Shown one piece after another: positions 9,109-18,020 of a stretch of 64,000 nucleotides of DNA. Position 1 is the stretch's first letter; the number at the start of each line of letters is the position of its first letter. The stretch is from Burkholderia ambifaria (GTDB lineage Bacteria > Pseudomonadota > Gammaproteobacteria > Burkholderiales > Burkholderiaceae): positions 1 to 64,000 of the forward strand of contig NZ_LKPJ01000034.1 of the NCBI RefSeq assembly GCF_001443045.1. Direction: 5' to 3'. The notes below the pieces were generated by a model. That model saw only the letters and a list, made by a program, of their open reading frames with translations, ran no database searches and was not told the DNA's origin. Both the position numbers and the translations under genes were made by a program.

Positions 9109-9299
9109 TGTTTCAAACAAGCCGTCGCGCGCCGCCGGCCTCGTCTCCCGCCTCGGCCGCCCTGCCGACGGCCGTTTCCGCGCATCCCGTCATGCGGAAA
9201 CCGCCCTGTTCCAAACCCCGCTCAGCCTTTTCCCGCACGGCTTCCGGCCCTTAGAGCGCCGCTTCTAGCCTCTTGCGGTTTCCAGGCTCACCCACTATC

Positions 9300-9319
9300 G
9301 TTACATCACACAATGTAAC
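9300..9319. promoter_or_regulatory. TetR-type operator upstream of the monooxygenase operon
   Basis: GTTACAT-CACACA-ATGTAAC, a perfect 7-bp dyad around 6 bp, is the typical size and symmetry of a TetR-family operator. It lies 32 bp before the preferred start of the flavin monooxygenase gene. No TetR gene is in the window, so the regulator is encoded elsewhere. Confidence 0.65.
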
Positions 9320-9351
9320 ATTAGAAAATGAGCCAAATCGGAGACACCCGG

Positions 9352-10947
9352 ATGACTGCTCGCACGTTGCCTTTCGGCCCGCCCGGCCACAACGGCCTGG
9401 ACGAAACCACCGACATCGCCATCATCGGCACCGGCTTCGCCGGTCTCGGGATGGCCATCCGCCTGCGGCAGACAGGCGTGACCGACTTCGTCGTCCTCGA
9501 GAAGGCCGCGTCGGTCGGCGGCACGTGGCGCGACAATCATTACCCCGGGTGTGCATGCGACGTGCAATCGCACGTCTATTCGTTCTCGTTCGCGCCGAAC
9601 CCGCGCTGGACGCGCATGTTCGCGCCGCAGCCGGAGATTCGCGCGTATCTGGAAGACTGCGTGCAGCGCTTCGGCGTCGGCCCGCACCTGCGCCTGAACC
9701 ACGCGCTGCAGCGCGCCGAATACGACGAAGCCGCGCAACGCTGGCGCCTCACGTTCGCGAACGGCAAGCGGCTGTCGGCGCGCGTGCTGGTGTCGGGGAT
9801 GGGCGGCCTGTCGCGCGCCGCGCTGCCGGCGATTCCCGGCGTCGAGAACTTCAAGGGCCGCGCGTTCCATTCGCAGCAGTGGGATCACGACTATGCGCTC
9901 GAAGGCAAGCGCGTCGCGGTAATCGGCACCGGCGCGAGCGCGATCCAGTTCGTGCCGCAGATCGCGCCGCGCGTGAAGGCACTCGCGCTGTTCCAGCGCA
10001 CCCCGCCGTGGATCATGCCGAAGCCCGACCGCAACCTGACCGGGTTCGAGAAATGGCTGTTCCGCACGCTGCCGTTCACGCAGAAGGCCGTGCGCAGCAG
10101 CATCTACTGGATGCTCGAATCGCGCGTGCTCGGCTTCGCGATCCATCCGTCGCTGATGAAGAACGTGCAGAAGCTCGCGCTGCGCCACATCCGCAAGCAG
10201 ATTCCCGATCCGGCGCTGCGCGAGACCGTCACGCCGAACTACACGCTCGGCTGCAAGCGCGTGCTGATCTCGAACGACTACTACCCGGCGCTGTCACGCA
10301 AGAACGTCGACGTGATCACGACCGGCATCGACCACATCGAAGCCGACGCGGTCGTGACGACCGACGGCAAGCGTCATGAAGTCGACTGCCTGATCTACGG
10401 CACAGGCTTCCAGGTTGCCGATCCGTATCCGCGCGGCGCGATCATCGGCCGCGGCGGGCTCGACATCGTCGACGCCTGGCGCGACGGCGCGCACGCGTAT
10501 CTCGGCTCGACGCTGCCCGGCTATCCGAACTTCTTCATGATCGTCGGCCCGAACACGGGCCTCGGCCACAACTCGATGGTGTTCATGATCGAGTCGCAGA
10601 TCGAATACATCCTCGGCGCGCTGCAGGCGATGCATCGCGAACGCGCGGATGCGATCGAGGTGCGCCCGCTCGTCGAGGCGCAGTTCAACAGCGACCTGCA
10701 GGGCAAGCTCAAGAAGGCGATCTGGTCGACGGGCGGCTGCAAGAGCTGGTACCTCGATCCGCGCACCGGCAAGAACACGACGCTGTGGCCGGGCTTCACC
10801 TGGCGCTTCCGCCAGGCGACCGCGCACTTCTCGATCGCCGATTACCACGCGTATCGCGCACCGCAACACGACACGACCGCGCGGCCCGTCGCCGCGCCCG
10901 CCGCTTCCGCTTCCGCTTCGACTTCCACGTCCGTCGAAGCGGCCTGA
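9352..10947 (+). CDS. Flavin-containing monooxygenase, Baeyer-Villiger type
   Basis: A 531-residue FAD- and NADPH-dependent oxygenase. It shows an FAD-binding GTGFAG (about 26-31), GGTWRDNHYPGCACD, the Baeyer-Villiger fingerprint FxGxxxHxxxW-D as FKGRAFHSQQWD (167-178), and an NADPH-binding GTGASA (about 192-197). Such enzymes insert oxygen next to ketones to form esters or lactones, or oxidise long alkanes (AlmA). The tail after residue 500 is alanine/serine-rich and probably disordered. I prefer the ATG at 9352 because GGAGAC lies 8 nt upstream; the ATG at 9328 has no ribosome site. First gene of a four-gene operon; the ester product could be cut by the operon's hydrolase. Confidence 0.88.
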   Translation: MTARTLPFGPPGHNGLDETTDIAIIGTGFAGLGMAIRLRQTGVTDFVVLEKAASVGGTWRDNHYPGCACDVQSHVYSFSFAPNPRWTRMFAPQPEIRAYLEDCVQRFGVGPHLRLNHALQRAEYDEAAQRWRLTFANGKRLSARVLVSGMGGLSRAALPAIPGVENFKGRAFHSQQWDHDYALEGKRVAVIGTGASAIQFVPQIAPRVKALALFQRTPPWIMPKPDRNLTGFEKWLFRTLPFTQKAVRSSIYWMLESRVLGFAIHPSLMKNVQKLALRHIRKQIPDPALRETVTPNYTLGCKRVLISNDYYPALSRKNVDVITTGIDHIEADAVVTTDGKRHEVDCLIYGTGFQVADPYPRGAIIGRGGLDIVDAWRDGAHAYLGSTLPGYPNFFMIVGPNTGLGHNSMVFMIESQIEYILGALQAMHRERADAIEVRPLVEAQFNSDLQGKLKKAIWSTGGCKSWYLDPRTGKNTTLWPGFTWRFRQATAHFSIADYHAYRAPQHDTTARPVAAPAASASASTSTSVEAA

Positions 10948-10968
10948 GCCAGACAAGGAGCCACCGAC

Positions 10969-11907
10969 ATGAGAGATTTCGCCAACAAGGTCGCCGCGAT
11001 CACGGGCGCAGGCTCGGGCATGGGCCGCTCGCTCGCGCTCCAGCTCGCGCAGGCCGGCTGCCACGTGTCGCTCGCCGACAAGAACGGCGTCGGCCTCGCC
11101 GAAACCGAGCGGATCGTCCGCGCGATCGCGCCGAACGTGCGCGTATCGACGCGCGTGCTCGACGTCGGCGATCGCGACGCGATGTTCGCGTGGGCCGACG
11201 ACACCGCGAAGGAACACGGCAAGGTCAACCTGATCTTCAACAACGCGGGCGTCGCGCTGTCGAGCACGATCGAAGGGATGGAATACAGCGATCTCGAGTG
11301 GATCGTGAACATCAACTTCTGGGGCGTCGTGCACGGCACGAAGGCGTTCCTGCCGCACCTGAAGGCATCGGGCGACGGCCACGTGATCAACACGTCGAGC
11401 ATTTTCGGGATCTTCGCGCAGCCGGGCATGAGCGGCTACAACGCGACCAAGTTCGCGGTGCGCGGCTTCAGCGAATCGCTGCGGGAGGAGCTCGACATGA
11501 TGAAGTGCGGCGTGTCCGCCACATGCGTGCACCCCGGCGGCATCCGCACCAACATCGCGCAATCGAGTCGCGTCGCGAAGAACATGGTCGGCTTCATCGT
11601 CGAGAGCGAGCAGCAAGGCAAGGACAGCTTCGAGAAGTTCTTCATCACGACCGCCGACGAAGCCGCGCGCACGATCCTCGCCGGCGTGCGCAAGAACAAG
11701 CGCCGCGTGCTGATCGGCCGAGACGCGAAAGGCGCGGACTGGATGGCGCGCATCCTGCCGGCCGCGTACCAGGCGCTCGTCGTGCTCGTGACGCGCCGCG
11801 AAGCCGCGAAGGCCCGTCGCGCGGCTGTTCGCTACGGCGCGCCCGCGGCCGCCCCGCTTCACGCCACCTACAACAACGCAGGCAATCAGGGAGGAGAACA
11901 ATCATGA
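10969..11907 (+). CDS. SDR-family oxidoreductase
   Basis: A 312-residue short-chain dehydrogenase. It has the cofactor motif TGAGSGMG near the N-terminus, NNAG, the catalytic serine region (NTSSIFG) and YNATK, the active-site Tyr-Lys pair. A basic C-terminal extension with a hydrophobic stretch suggests membrane association. It starts 21 bp after the monooxygenase gene behind AAGGAG and overlaps the next gene by ATGA. It may make the ketone that the monooxygenase uses, or reduce a product. Confidence 0.9.
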   Translation: MRDFANKVAAITGAGSGMGRSLALQLAQAGCHVSLADKNGVGLAETERIVRAIAPNVRVSTRVLDVGDRDAMFAWADDTAKEHGKVNLIFNNAGVALSSTIEGMEYSDLEWIVNINFWGVVHGTKAFLPHLKASGDGHVINTSSIFGIFAQPGMSGYNATKFAVRGFSESLREELDMMKCGVSATCVHPGGIRTNIAQSSRVAKNMVGFIVESEQQGKDSFEKFFITTADEAARTILAGVRKNKRRVLIGRDAKGADWMARILPAAYQALVVLVTRREAAKARRAAVRYGAPAAAPLHATYNNAGNQGGEQS

Positions 11908-12809
11908 CGACCCCGAACATGATGCCCGTGCGGCGCGACATCCGTTTCGCGCTGCCGCCCGAGCGCGCGAAGGACTGGCATGTCCAGGGCGTGCCGGTCA
12001 CCCACTTCATGAACGCGCTGTCGCTGCTGTTCCCGGCCGGCGAGCGCTTCTTCATGGATTCGGTGCGCAACTACCGCGACCGCATCGAGGATCCGGCGCT
12101 GAAGAAGCAGGTGCTCGGCTTCATCGGCCAGGAAGCGATGCACACCCGCGAGCACATCGAGTACAACGATCTGCTGCAGTCGTCCGGCCTGCCCGCGCAC
12201 AAGCTCGACAAGCGGCTGTGGACGATCCTCGGCTTCTTCAAGAAGACGCTGCCGCATTCGATGCAGCTCGCGATCACCATCGCGCTCGAGCATTACACGG
12301 CGATCCTCGCGAACCAGCTGCTGTCGGGCCACGAACACCGGATCGACGGGTCCGTAGAAGGCTACCAGCAGATGTGGATGTGGCACGCGATGGAGGAAAC
12401 CGAGCACAAGGCGGTGTCGTACGACGTATGGAACGCAGTGACGAAGCCGGGCCTCGGCAGCTACCTGCTGCGCACCAGCACGATGCTGCTCACGACCGTG
12501 ATGTTCTGGACGATCGTGTTCGACTTCCACGTGCGGCTGATGCTGTCGCACCGTCGCAAGCACGGCAGGTTCGGTGGCATGTGGCGCCTCGTGAAGTATC
12601 TGTACGGCCCGAGGACCGGCGTGTTCCCGAGCATCGCGCGCGAATGGCTCGACTACTTCCGTCCTGGCTTCCACCCGTGGGACCACGACAACCATCAGTA
12701 CCTGCAGGGGCTCGACACGCTGCTCGCGAACATCGACGCGACCAACGCGCGCTACGCGGCGCAGGCCGCCCCGCGCCGCGTGCCGCTGCATCCGGTTGCC
12801 CAGGCATGA
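11904..12809 (+). CDS. Metal-dependent hydrolase family protein (PF10118-like)
   Basis: A 301-residue protein with the histidine- and glutamate-rich helices GQEAMHTREHIEYND, ALEHYTAILAN and HAMEETEHKAVSYDV. These resemble a di-metal helical-bundle site and match the family annotated as predicted metal-dependent hydrolase. A hydrophobic stretch after residue 190 may anchor it to the membrane. The real chemistry is not known; the ligand pattern would equally suit a ferritin-like diiron oxidase. It overlaps the SDR gene by 4 bp and has GGAGAA ahead of its ATG. Confidence 0.85.
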   Translation: MTTPNMMPVRRDIRFALPPERAKDWHVQGVPVTHFMNALSLLFPAGERFFMDSVRNYRDRIEDPALKKQVLGFIGQEAMHTREHIEYNDLLQSSGLPAHKLDKRLWTILGFFKKTLPHSMQLAITIALEHYTAILANQLLSGHEHRIDGSVEGYQQMWMWHAMEETEHKAVSYDVWNAVTKPGLGSYLLRTSTMLLTTVMFWTIVFDFHVRLMLSHRRKHGRFGGMWRLVKYLYGPRTGVFPSIAREWLDYFRPGFHPWDHDNHQYLQGLDTLLANIDATNARYAAQAAPRRVPLHPVAQA

Positions 12810-12813
12810 CGTC

Positions 12814-13749
12814 ATGGCGCGCGCACACGAGATGCTGACCGTCCGCTCCGGCGACGTGAAACTCGCCGTCTACGTCAGCGGCCCGCGGCGCGCGCCGCCG
12901 CTGATCCTCGTGCACGGCTATCCCGATTCGGCTGCCGTATGGGCGCCGGTTCGCGCGCGGCTCGCGAAGCGCTATCGCGTGATCGCCTACGACGTGCGCG
13001 GCGCCGGGGCATCCGATGCGCCGCGCCGCCGCGCGGACTACGCGCTCGCGCGGCTCGCGGAGGACCTGAAGGCCGTCGCCGACGCGACCTGCGGCAACCG
13101 GCCGTTTCATCTGGTCGGTCACGACTGGGGGTCGATCCAGTGCTGGGAGGCCGTGACCGATCCCGCGTTCCGCGGCCGGATCGCGTCGTACACGTCGATT
13201 TCCGGCCCCTGCCTCGACCACGTGTTCCGCGCGAAGATGCGGCTCAAGCAGAGCCTGAAGTCGTGGTACATCGCGTTCTTCCACCTGCCGGTCGTGCCGT
13301 CGCTGGTGTGGGGGCTCGGCGGCGCCGCGCTGTGGCCGCGCTGGCTGCAGTTGACCGAACGCGTGCGACCCGAGCGCGATCCGGCGCAACTGAAGAACGC
13401 GCTGAACGGGTTGCAGTTGTACCGCGCGAATTTCCTCGCACGGGCGCGAAAGCCGCGCGAGCGGTATGCGCAGGCGCCGGTGCAGATCCTCGTGCCGGTG
13501 CGCGACCGCTACGTGACGCCAGAGATGTCGGTCGGTCTCGAGCGCTGGCTCGGCGAGCACGTGCGCGAAGAAATCGACGGCGCGCACTGGATCGTCGTGC
13601 GCAATCCGGAGCTGATCGCGGCGCGGATCGACCGGTTTGCGGCGGCGCAGGAGAAGCCGGCCGTCACGGCGACGGCGACGGCAGCGGGAACGGGAACGGC
13701 AGCGACCGTTCAGCGCAACGTCGGCAGGCGCTTGAACAGCGTTTCGTAG
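12814..13749 (+). CDS. Alpha/beta hydrolase, epoxide hydrolase-like
   Basis: A 311-residue alpha/beta-fold hydrolase with oxyanion-loop motif HGYP (34-37) and nucleophile elbow GHDWGS, where the nucleophile is Asp104 rather than serine. The other likely triad members are Asp231 and His258. An aspartate nucleophile in HDWG is typical of epoxide hydrolases and haloalkane dehalogenases rather than esterases. Start: ATG 12814, 4 bp after the previous stop; a TTG at 12796 is less likely. The C-terminus is a low-complexity Thr/Ala run. Its 3' end overlaps the convergent gene by 40 bp. Confidence 0.88.
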   Translation: MARAHEMLTVRSGDVKLAVYVSGPRRAPPLILVHGYPDSAAVWAPVRARLAKRYRVIAYDVRGAGASDAPRRRADYALARLAEDLKAVADATCGNRPFHLVGHDWGSIQCWEAVTDPAFRGRIASYTSISGPCLDHVFRAKMRLKQSLKSWYIAFFHLPVVPSLVWGLGGAALWPRWLQLTERVRPERDPAQLKNALNGLQLYRANFLARARKPRERYAQAPVQILVPVRDRYVTPEMSVGLERWLGEHVREEIDGAHWIVVRNPELIAARIDRFAAAQEKPAVTATATAAGTGTAATVQRNVGRRLNSVS

Positions 13750-14264
13750 TCGATCACGAGCCCGTCGGCGTCGATGTCCATCTCCGCCGTGAAATTCCGG
13801 AAGATGCCTTCGTAGCGATAGCGCCGGCCGGGCTCGAGGCACGCATAGGCCTGCTTGACCGGCGCGACGGTCAAATCCGGCGTCGAGATGTACGCGACGT
13901 CGATCGGCCGCCGCTCGCCGCGCGCGAGACCGAGGCGGCCGATCGGCAGCGAATTCGTGAACGGCGTCGCCGCGATGTCGATGTCGACGCAGCCATCCAG
14001 TTCCGGCAGCGCGCGGCCTGAACCGTCACGCCAATGCCCGGCGCCGTCGCCGTGCAGTTCGAGCGTGCCGCCGCCCATCACCTTGAGCACCGCATGCCTG
14101 ACCCGCCACTGCGGATCGCACTCGACCCGGTACGCGAGCCCGTACGCGCGGCCGTACCGCTGGCCGACCACGGCGCTTTCGACGACGATGCCGGCTTCAC
14201 TCCGATCGAACGTCAGGTGTTCGATTCCGTCGCCCTCGAGCGACGCCCAGCGCAGTTCACGCAT
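13710..14264 (-). CDS. Putative glycolipid-binding protein (DUF1089 family)
   Basis: A 184-residue soluble protein with the family's opening pattern (MRELRWASLEGDGIEHLTF), RYRYEGIFRNFTAEMDIDADGLVIDY near the end, and overall length. It is named by relation to a structurally defined glycolipid-binding fold; no enzymatic residues are evident. AGGAGG lies 7 nt before the ATG at 14264. Its 3' end overlaps the convergent hydrolase gene by 40 bp, so transcripts of the two genes are antisense there. Confidence 0.8.
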   Translation of the reverse strand: MRELRWASLEGDGIEHLTFDRSEAGIVVESAVVGQRYGRAYGLAYRVECDPQWRVRHAVLKVMGGGTLELHGDGAGHWRDGSGRALPELDGCVDIDIAATPFTNSLPIGRLGLARGERRPIDVAYISTPDLTVAPVKQAYACLEPGRRYRYEGIFRNFTAEMDIDADGLVIDYETLFKRLPTLR

Positions 14265-14519
14265 CGTTCCGCCTCCTCGTTGCCCCACAAAACGATAACG
14301 CGTCAGCCCGCGCACGAAAACAATAGCGATGATCCAAATTTGCTACCAAACCGCGCAGTTCTCGCGAAACCGCTAACACACGTGTTCCGAATACGCGCCG
14401 GCCGCCTCTCTGCGCCCCAATTCAGGGCACCCATCCCAAATCCTGACTATCCAGAATTCCCTATTCCGGTGCATGGGATTGTGTCCTATGCTCGCGGCAC
14501 GTCCTGTTCCGCCGCTGCC

Positions 14520-15413
14520 ATGCCAACCGCCCGCCCCGCTTCGCCGTCGATCGATCTGCGCATCCTGCTGCGCGGCATCGGACAGATCGTGCTGCAGGCG
14601 AACGCGTTCACCGGCGCGATGCTGGTTGCCGCACTCGCGCTGACCGACCTGCGGCTCGCGTGCGCGGCGCTGGTCGGCGCGGCCGCCGCCAACCTGACCG
14701 CGGTGCTGACCGGCGCGCCGCGCCGCGACGTCGAACAGGGTCTGCACGGCTTCAACGGCGCGCTCGCCGCGCTGGTGGCCGTCCTCTTTGCACCCGTCCC
14801 GCTGGCGGCGCTCGCGCTGGTGCCGCTCGCCGCGATCGGCGCCGCGCTCGTGCAGCGCGCGATGCGCACCCCGCTCGCGAAATGGCGCCAGTGCCCGTAT
14901 TCGAGTCCGTGCCTCGCAGCCACCGCACTGTGGCTGCCGTTTGTCGCGGCGCAGCATGCGAGCGATGCCGCGGCGGGCGCGGCATTGACGCTTTCCTCCG
15001 TCGCCGCCGCACTACTGTCGGGCGTCGCGCAAACCACCTTCGCACAGGGCGCGTGGGCCGGCATGCTGATCGTCGCCGGCATCGCGGCCGCCTCCGGCCG
15101 CGCGGCCGCGTTCGCGCTCGGCGGCGCGATCGTGTCGACCGTGCTGCTGGTCGCGCTCGGTGCCGACGGCGCAGTGTTCACCGACGGCCTGCTCGGCTTC
15201 AACGGCGCGCTTGCCGCGCTTGCGTTGATGTCGCGCGGCACGCGCGCGGCGCTCGCGGCGGCTGCACTGGCCGCGCTGATCCAGTGGCTCGCGATGCATG
15301 CGGGCCTCACCGCGCTCACGGCCCCGTTCGCACTCGCGTCGTGGATCACGGTAGCCGTCGCGCGCCGCTTTACCCTCGGAGAACCCGATGTCGTCATTCG
15401 CACACCGTCCTGA
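14520..15413 (+). CDS. Urea transporter (UT family)
   Basis: About 297 residues, highly hydrophobic, with the internal duplication typical of urea channels: GLHGFNGALAALVA near residue 78 and LLGFNGALAALAL near residue 225, the two pore-lining repeats. It would pass urea down its gradient through the inner membrane. The ATG at 14520 is used; a GTG at 14481 is in frame. The 3' end overlaps the aldolase-family gene by 26 bp. No urease genes are in the window. Confidence 0.88.
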   Translation: MPTARPASPSIDLRILLRGIGQIVLQANAFTGAMLVAALALTDLRLACAALVGAAAANLTAVLTGAPRRDVEQGLHGFNGALAALVAVLFAPVPLAALALVPLAAIGAALVQRAMRTPLAKWRQCPYSSPCLAATALWLPFVAAQHASDAAAGAALTLSSVAAALLSGVAQTTFAQGAWAGMLIVAGIAAASGRAAAFALGGAIVSTVLLVALGADGAVFTDGLLGFNGALAALALMSRGTRAALAAAALAALIQWLAMHAGLTALTAPFALASWITVAVARRFTLGEPDVVIRTPS

Positions 15414-16164
15414 CGCCGTGAAGCCCGGCGGCCCGATCTCGGACGCCGAGCGCCGGCTGCGCGTCGATCTCGCCGCCGCCTATCGCCTGGTCGCGCTGAA
15501 CGGCTGGGACGACCTGATCTACACGCATCTTTCCGCGGCGGTGCCAGGCGAACCCGGCCATTTCCTGATCAACCCGTTCGGCCTCACGTTCGACGAAGTC
15601 CGTGCATCGAATCTCGTGAAGATCGACGTGGCCGGCAACCGGATCGGCGACAGCGAGCATGCGGTCAACGTGACGGGCTTCGCGCTGCACGCGGCCGTGC
15701 ACACCGCGCGCGCCGACGCCGTCTGCGTGATGCATCTGCACAATACGGCCGGCATCGCCGTGTCGATCCAGCGCGACGGGCTGCTGCCCGCGTCGCAGCA
15801 CGCGCTGCGGTTCCACGGCGACCTCGCGTATCACGACTACGAGGCGCTCGCGTTCTCGCCGGCCGAAGGCGCACGGCTGACCGCCAGCCTCGGTGCGAAA
15901 TCCGCGATGCTGCTGCGCAACCACGGCACGCTGACGGTCGGCCGGACCGTCGCCGAGGCGTATGTGCTGATGGATACGCTGATCAAGGCGTGCGACATCC
16001 AGGTGCGCGCGCAGGCCGGCGGCGGACCGCTCGTGCTGCCCGAGCCGGCGGTCGCCGACCGCACCGCCGAGCAGTTGCGCGACGGCGGCGCGATCGAGGG
16101 CGAACTGGAGTGGCCGGCGCTGCTGCGCCGCCTCGACCGGATCGATCCGTCGTATCGCGACTGA
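15388..16164 (+). CDS. Class II aldolase/adducin family protein
   Basis: A 258-residue protein of the AraD/FucA fold. Likely zinc ligands are the HLHN pair (after CVM) and the later histidine of FHGDLAYHD; RNHGTLTVG is conserved in the family. Such enzymes cleave or epimerise sugar phosphates, although many bacterial members have unknown substrates. It overlaps the urea transporter gene by 26 bp and lies 62 bp before a tautomerase gene. Confidence 0.9.
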   Translation: MSSFAHRPDAVKPGGPISDAERRLRVDLAAAYRLVALNGWDDLIYTHLSAAVPGEPGHFLINPFGLTFDEVRASNLVKIDVAGNRIGDSEHAVNVTGFALHAAVHTARADAVCVMHLHNTAGIAVSIQRDGLLPASQHALRFHGDLAYHDYEALAFSPAEGARLTASLGAKSAMLLRNHGTLTVGRTVAEAYVLMDTLIKACDIQVRAQAGGGPLVLPEPAVADRTAEQLRDGGAIEGELEWPALLRRLDRIDPSYRD

Positions 16165-16226
16165 TCCGGCGCCGCCACCAATCTCCCGACGAATCGTTCA
16201 ACCCCCAACCATCGGAGTATCCAGTC

Positions 16227-16415
16227 ATGCCAACTTTCAATATCCAGTTGTTCGAAGGCCGCACGGTCGAGCAGAAGCGCGCATTCGTCGAAGCGATCAC
16301 GCGCGTCACGTGCGAGACGCTCGGCTGCGATCCGGGCTCGGTCGACATCATTCTCGCCGACGTGAAGAAGGAGAACTGGGCGACGGCCGGGAAGCTGTGG
16401 AGCGACGAGCGCTGA
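16227..16415 (+). CDS. 4-oxalocrotonate tautomerase-like protein
   Basis: A 62-residue protein beginning MPTFNIQLFEGRTVEQKRAF. After methionine removal the N-terminal proline is the catalytic base of the tautomerase superfamily, and length and the trailing KENWATAGKLWSDER match the 4-OT group. It would interconvert keto and enol forms of 2-oxo acids. It follows the aldolase-family gene with an AT-rich leader containing CGGAGTAT as a ribosome site. Confidence 0.88.
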   Translation: MPTFNIQLFEGRTVEQKRAFVEAITRVTCETLGCDPGSVDIILADVKKENWATAGKLWSDER

Positions 16416-16746
16416 CGAGCGTCTCCGGGATCTGCGTGCGTCCAGAACCTGGACACGCGCTGCCCGGATAACGGTTCGCCCTCTCCTCACCGGCAATAAT
16501 ATGCTTGATTCATCAACTATCTCGATATATTGCCGTTGACAATTGGTCTCGTGGCAATTAGCTTTCGTAAGCGCAGGTGCATCCGGATTCTTCTGGATAC
16601 AAATTCGCATAACGAATCAAATGTACTGCATCAGAATCCGAAAGAATCTAGCCAGCTGATCGCCGTCTATTGGTGCCAACGCCAGCGATGAAAACCCGGC
16701 AAAAAGAACCATGCCGATATTCAACTCATCATCGCAGGTGGACATC
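16416..16746 (+). other. AT-rich intergenic region with a possible promoter
   Basis: 331 bp without a gene and clearly lower in GC than the surroundings. TTGACA (16536-16541), 17 bp, TAGCTT (16559-16564) is a plausible promoter for the hypothetical gene at 16747, leaving a leader of about 175 nt. I saw no terminator after the tautomerase gene and no clear repeat. Confidence 0.35.
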
Positions 16747-17493
16747 ATGAAAACCATGACGCTCAAAGGCTATTTCGCTGCTGTACGGCTCTCATTGACC
16801 TCCTTCTCGAGCACCGGTTTCGGCAGCCCGGTGCCAACGACATCCGACGCGGGAGCGAATCCATCTTCCGGCCAGACATGGGAGGCCGTCGAAAACGGCA
16901 CCGACTACAAAATCATCAAAGTTTCCGACGAACGTTTTTTAATCGTCTACGGAAACAAGAACAATATTTCAGGGTACGCTGTTTATGATCGACGAAACGG
17001 CCCAACCGGTACCGAGTATGTGCCATGGACGTCGATTTCGTCTGACATCACAATCGGAATTCGGGAGACGAGTAGTCAATCGATCGGGGTCATGCTTAGC
17101 AGCGACGGCGAAACCACGAGCTTTGTCGCGAAACCCTACCGGCCTCGGCATAACGTACGAAACGTAATCCGCCCCGGCAAATGGTCCGCAACGGTCTCCG
17201 GTACTTCGATGCAACTCCACGTCGCTCCCAACCTCGTAGACGTGTCCATCGATATTGGCAAATGCAGGCTGACCGGAAAGGCAAAATCACCCAGTCAGGA
17301 AAATGCGTCTCGTGTGACGTTGTCGCCGGCGACGGCGACCTGCCCGACGACTGTAGGGCACGCATTTGACGCCGCGTTGCTATTTTCGGAGGATCTTGCT
17401 GTCGTCTACCCGACGAACCGAGAGTCGGAAAACGTTATTTTCGTCGGTTCCGAGGTCGGCTCAAGCGCACTCAACACGATGCCACAGCCCTGA
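16747..17493 (+). CDS. Hypothetical protein in low-GC island
   Basis: A 248-residue protein of no family I recognise. The ATG at 16747 follows AGGTGG with good spacing; an upstream in-frame ATG at 16711 is less likely. The first 27 residues are mildly hydrophobic and could be a weak export signal. The body is rich in Ser, Thr and Asn and beta-prone, with a cysteine pair (Cys in IGKCRLTG and TATCPTT) that could form a disulfide, which suggests a periplasmic or surface protein. Codon use and GC are unlike the flanking genes, pointing to horizontal origin. Confidence 0.7.
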   Translation: MKTMTLKGYFAAVRLSLTSFSSTGFGSPVPTTSDAGANPSSGQTWEAVENGTDYKIIKVSDERFLIVYGNKNNISGYAVYDRRNGPTGTEYVPWTSISSDITIGIRETSSQSIGVMLSSDGETTSFVAKPYRPRHNVRNVIRPGKWSATVSGTSMQLHVAPNLVDVSIDIGKCRLTGKAKSPSQENASRVTLSPATATCPTTVGHAFDAALLFSEDLAVVYPTNRESENVIFVGSEVGSSALNTMPQP

Positions 17494-17637
17494 AACACCT
17501 CCATTTGTGCACAATGGCGAGAAATGTGCCGAGCAAAATGTTCTGCAATGACTTTGCCCACCGGCAACTTCGGATTCAAGTTCTGGAACTGCGTCAATAG
17601 TTGTAACGCGTTGGCGGGATGCTAAAAGGGCAAACCA

Positions 17638-17859
17638 ATGATCTCTGACAAGCAAATCGCAAGTGTCTTGAACGACATGATCCTGCAAATGGGAGCCGAA
17701 CTGGATCGCTCCCTGCTGACAGTCAAGGCGTCGTGTCCGGACTCGGAATTCGTCGCCTATCGCGAATTCGTATCGCAAGTATTGACCACGATGCTGCTCG
17801 ACTTCATGAATCCGCTCTACGCGCGCCACCCCGACCTGAAACCGCCGGACCTCGCTTGA
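17638..17859 (+). CDS. Small hypothetical protein
   Basis: A 73-residue helical, acidic protein starting MISDKQIASVLNDMILQMGA. AAGGG lies about 9 nt before the ATG. It shares the low-GC character of the gene before it at its 5' end. No family recognised. The coding call rests on the ribosome site and sensible composition only. Confidence 0.55.
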   Translation: MISDKQIASVLNDMILQMGAELDRSLLTVKASCPDSEFVAYREFVSQVLTTMLLDFMNPLYARHPDLKPPDLA

Positions 17860-18020
17860 GCTTCTCCTGCAACGCCGGGCACGCGCGTTGCAGGCAGCCT
17901 CCCTTCCCTGCTCCCTGTTGTGCGTTCGCACATCGCGCCGTCACGCAATCGGCGCATCAATCGGCGCATAATGCCGAACACACATGCAGCAGCCAATGGC
18001 CACCCGACCAGGAGCCCGCC

